DNA of 64,000 bases from Spongilla lacustris (lineage: Eukaryota > Porifera > Demospongiae > Spongillida > Spongillidae): assembly GCA_949361645.1 (NCBI GenBank), contig OX442415.1, positions 17,263,269 to 17,327,268 of the forward strand, given 5' to 3'. Made by a program: the position numbers and the translations under genes. The notes below the pieces were generated by a model. The model made no database searches. It was not told the DNA's origin and worked only from the letters and a program-made list of their open reading frames with translations. Positions 63,684-64,000 of the stretch are shown one piece after another. How positions within the stretch are numbered: the stretch's first letter is position 1; each line of letters opens with the position of its first letter.

Positions 63684-64000
63684 GTGAGTACGGGAAAGGG
63701 AGGGAAGGTGGGGGAGGAAAGGGAGGAAGGTTGATATGCATGTGGCCATATACATTGTAGTCATGAGATGTGGCCTAGGGTTAATATATACATGTAGTCA
63801 TATGATGTGATATATACATATAGTCATGTGATACGGCCTATTGCGGTGTGGACATGGTGATATGCTTGTCAGCTTGTTGGGCTCAATTGGAGTAGCACTT
63901 TAGTACATTAGTCCTGTCTTGTGTGGACATGAGCACTAGTTAGCCAATTTGCCTTGGGACAGAGGGGGCAGTGCTGCCATTGTCGTGTGGCTCTAGCGAC
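63684..64000 (+). other. SDH intron 3 (partial)
   Basis: Sequence after the GTGAGT donor is G-rich and then TATACATGTAG-rich, with no recognised next exon before the window ends. Confidence 0.5.

Overview
This window is nuclear DNA of a multicellular animal. The protein families (a TGF-beta ligand, a secreted DNase I, a PDZ-C2-C2 scaffold, a secreted GPI-type cysteine-rich protein), the short GT-AG introns (some about 50-75 bases), the standard stop codons and the dense load of small inverted-repeat transposons, minisatellites and poly(G)/poly(C) runs suggest an early-branching invertebrate. A sponge is my best guess, but the sequence alone does not prove it. One 200-base N gap (31575-31774) shows it is a scaffold.

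Most real genes are broken into exons too short to stand out as long ORFs, so I joined exons by matching splice sites and reading phase. Left part (1-21.4 kb): a three-exon TGF-beta-family ligand (4263-5430, +) with an octamer and TATA box; a two-exon 71-residue protein resembling the mitochondrial import subunit TOMM6 (8841-9125, +) with an NRF1-like site just upstream; two broken RecQ-like helicase pieces (7859-8080 and 10784-11055, -), each associated with inverted repeats; a decaying ankyrin-repeat gene with one repeat per exon (12.8-14.7 kb, -) and a frameshifted copy of one exon at 16.7 kb; and a single-exon type II membrane fucosyltransferase-like enzyme (20055-21434, +).

Middle part (21.4-49 kb): mostly accessory DNA. 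It holds a decayed non-LTR retroelement tail (22.7-23.2 kb), a secreted cysteine-rich GPI-type protein (26685-27326, -), a 5'-truncated Ty3/Gypsy element with integrase, polypurine tract and 3' LTR (27.68-29.11 kb), the gap, a cluster of poly(G)/poly(C) transposon ends (32.2-33.4 kb), a 143-bp satellite of about 27 copies (34.3-38.2 kb) and a three-layer nest of transposons (42.2-44.8 kb) containing a homogeneous 24-bp minisatellite.

Right part (49-64 kb): gene-dense. A complete seven-exon DNase I-like secreted nuclease (49615-51672, -) and a complete 13-exon, 1297-residue PDZ-C2-C2 protein with the layout of the synaptic active-zone scaffolds RIM/Piccolo/Fife (53028-62351, -) are followed by a head-to-head gene whose start codon lies 103 bases away. 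That gene is the 5' end of a saccharopine dehydrogenase (62455 to the window end, +) that appears to stand alone instead of being fused to lysine-ketoglutarate reductase.

The window shows no single operon-like system. The most interesting biology is the RIM-like scaffold, its shared promoter with a lysine-catabolism gene, the TOMM6-like miniature gene, the RecQ pieces tied to an AGTCTCG repeat family, and a satellite whose every unit carries a near-perfect ETS site and a TCACGTGA E-box.
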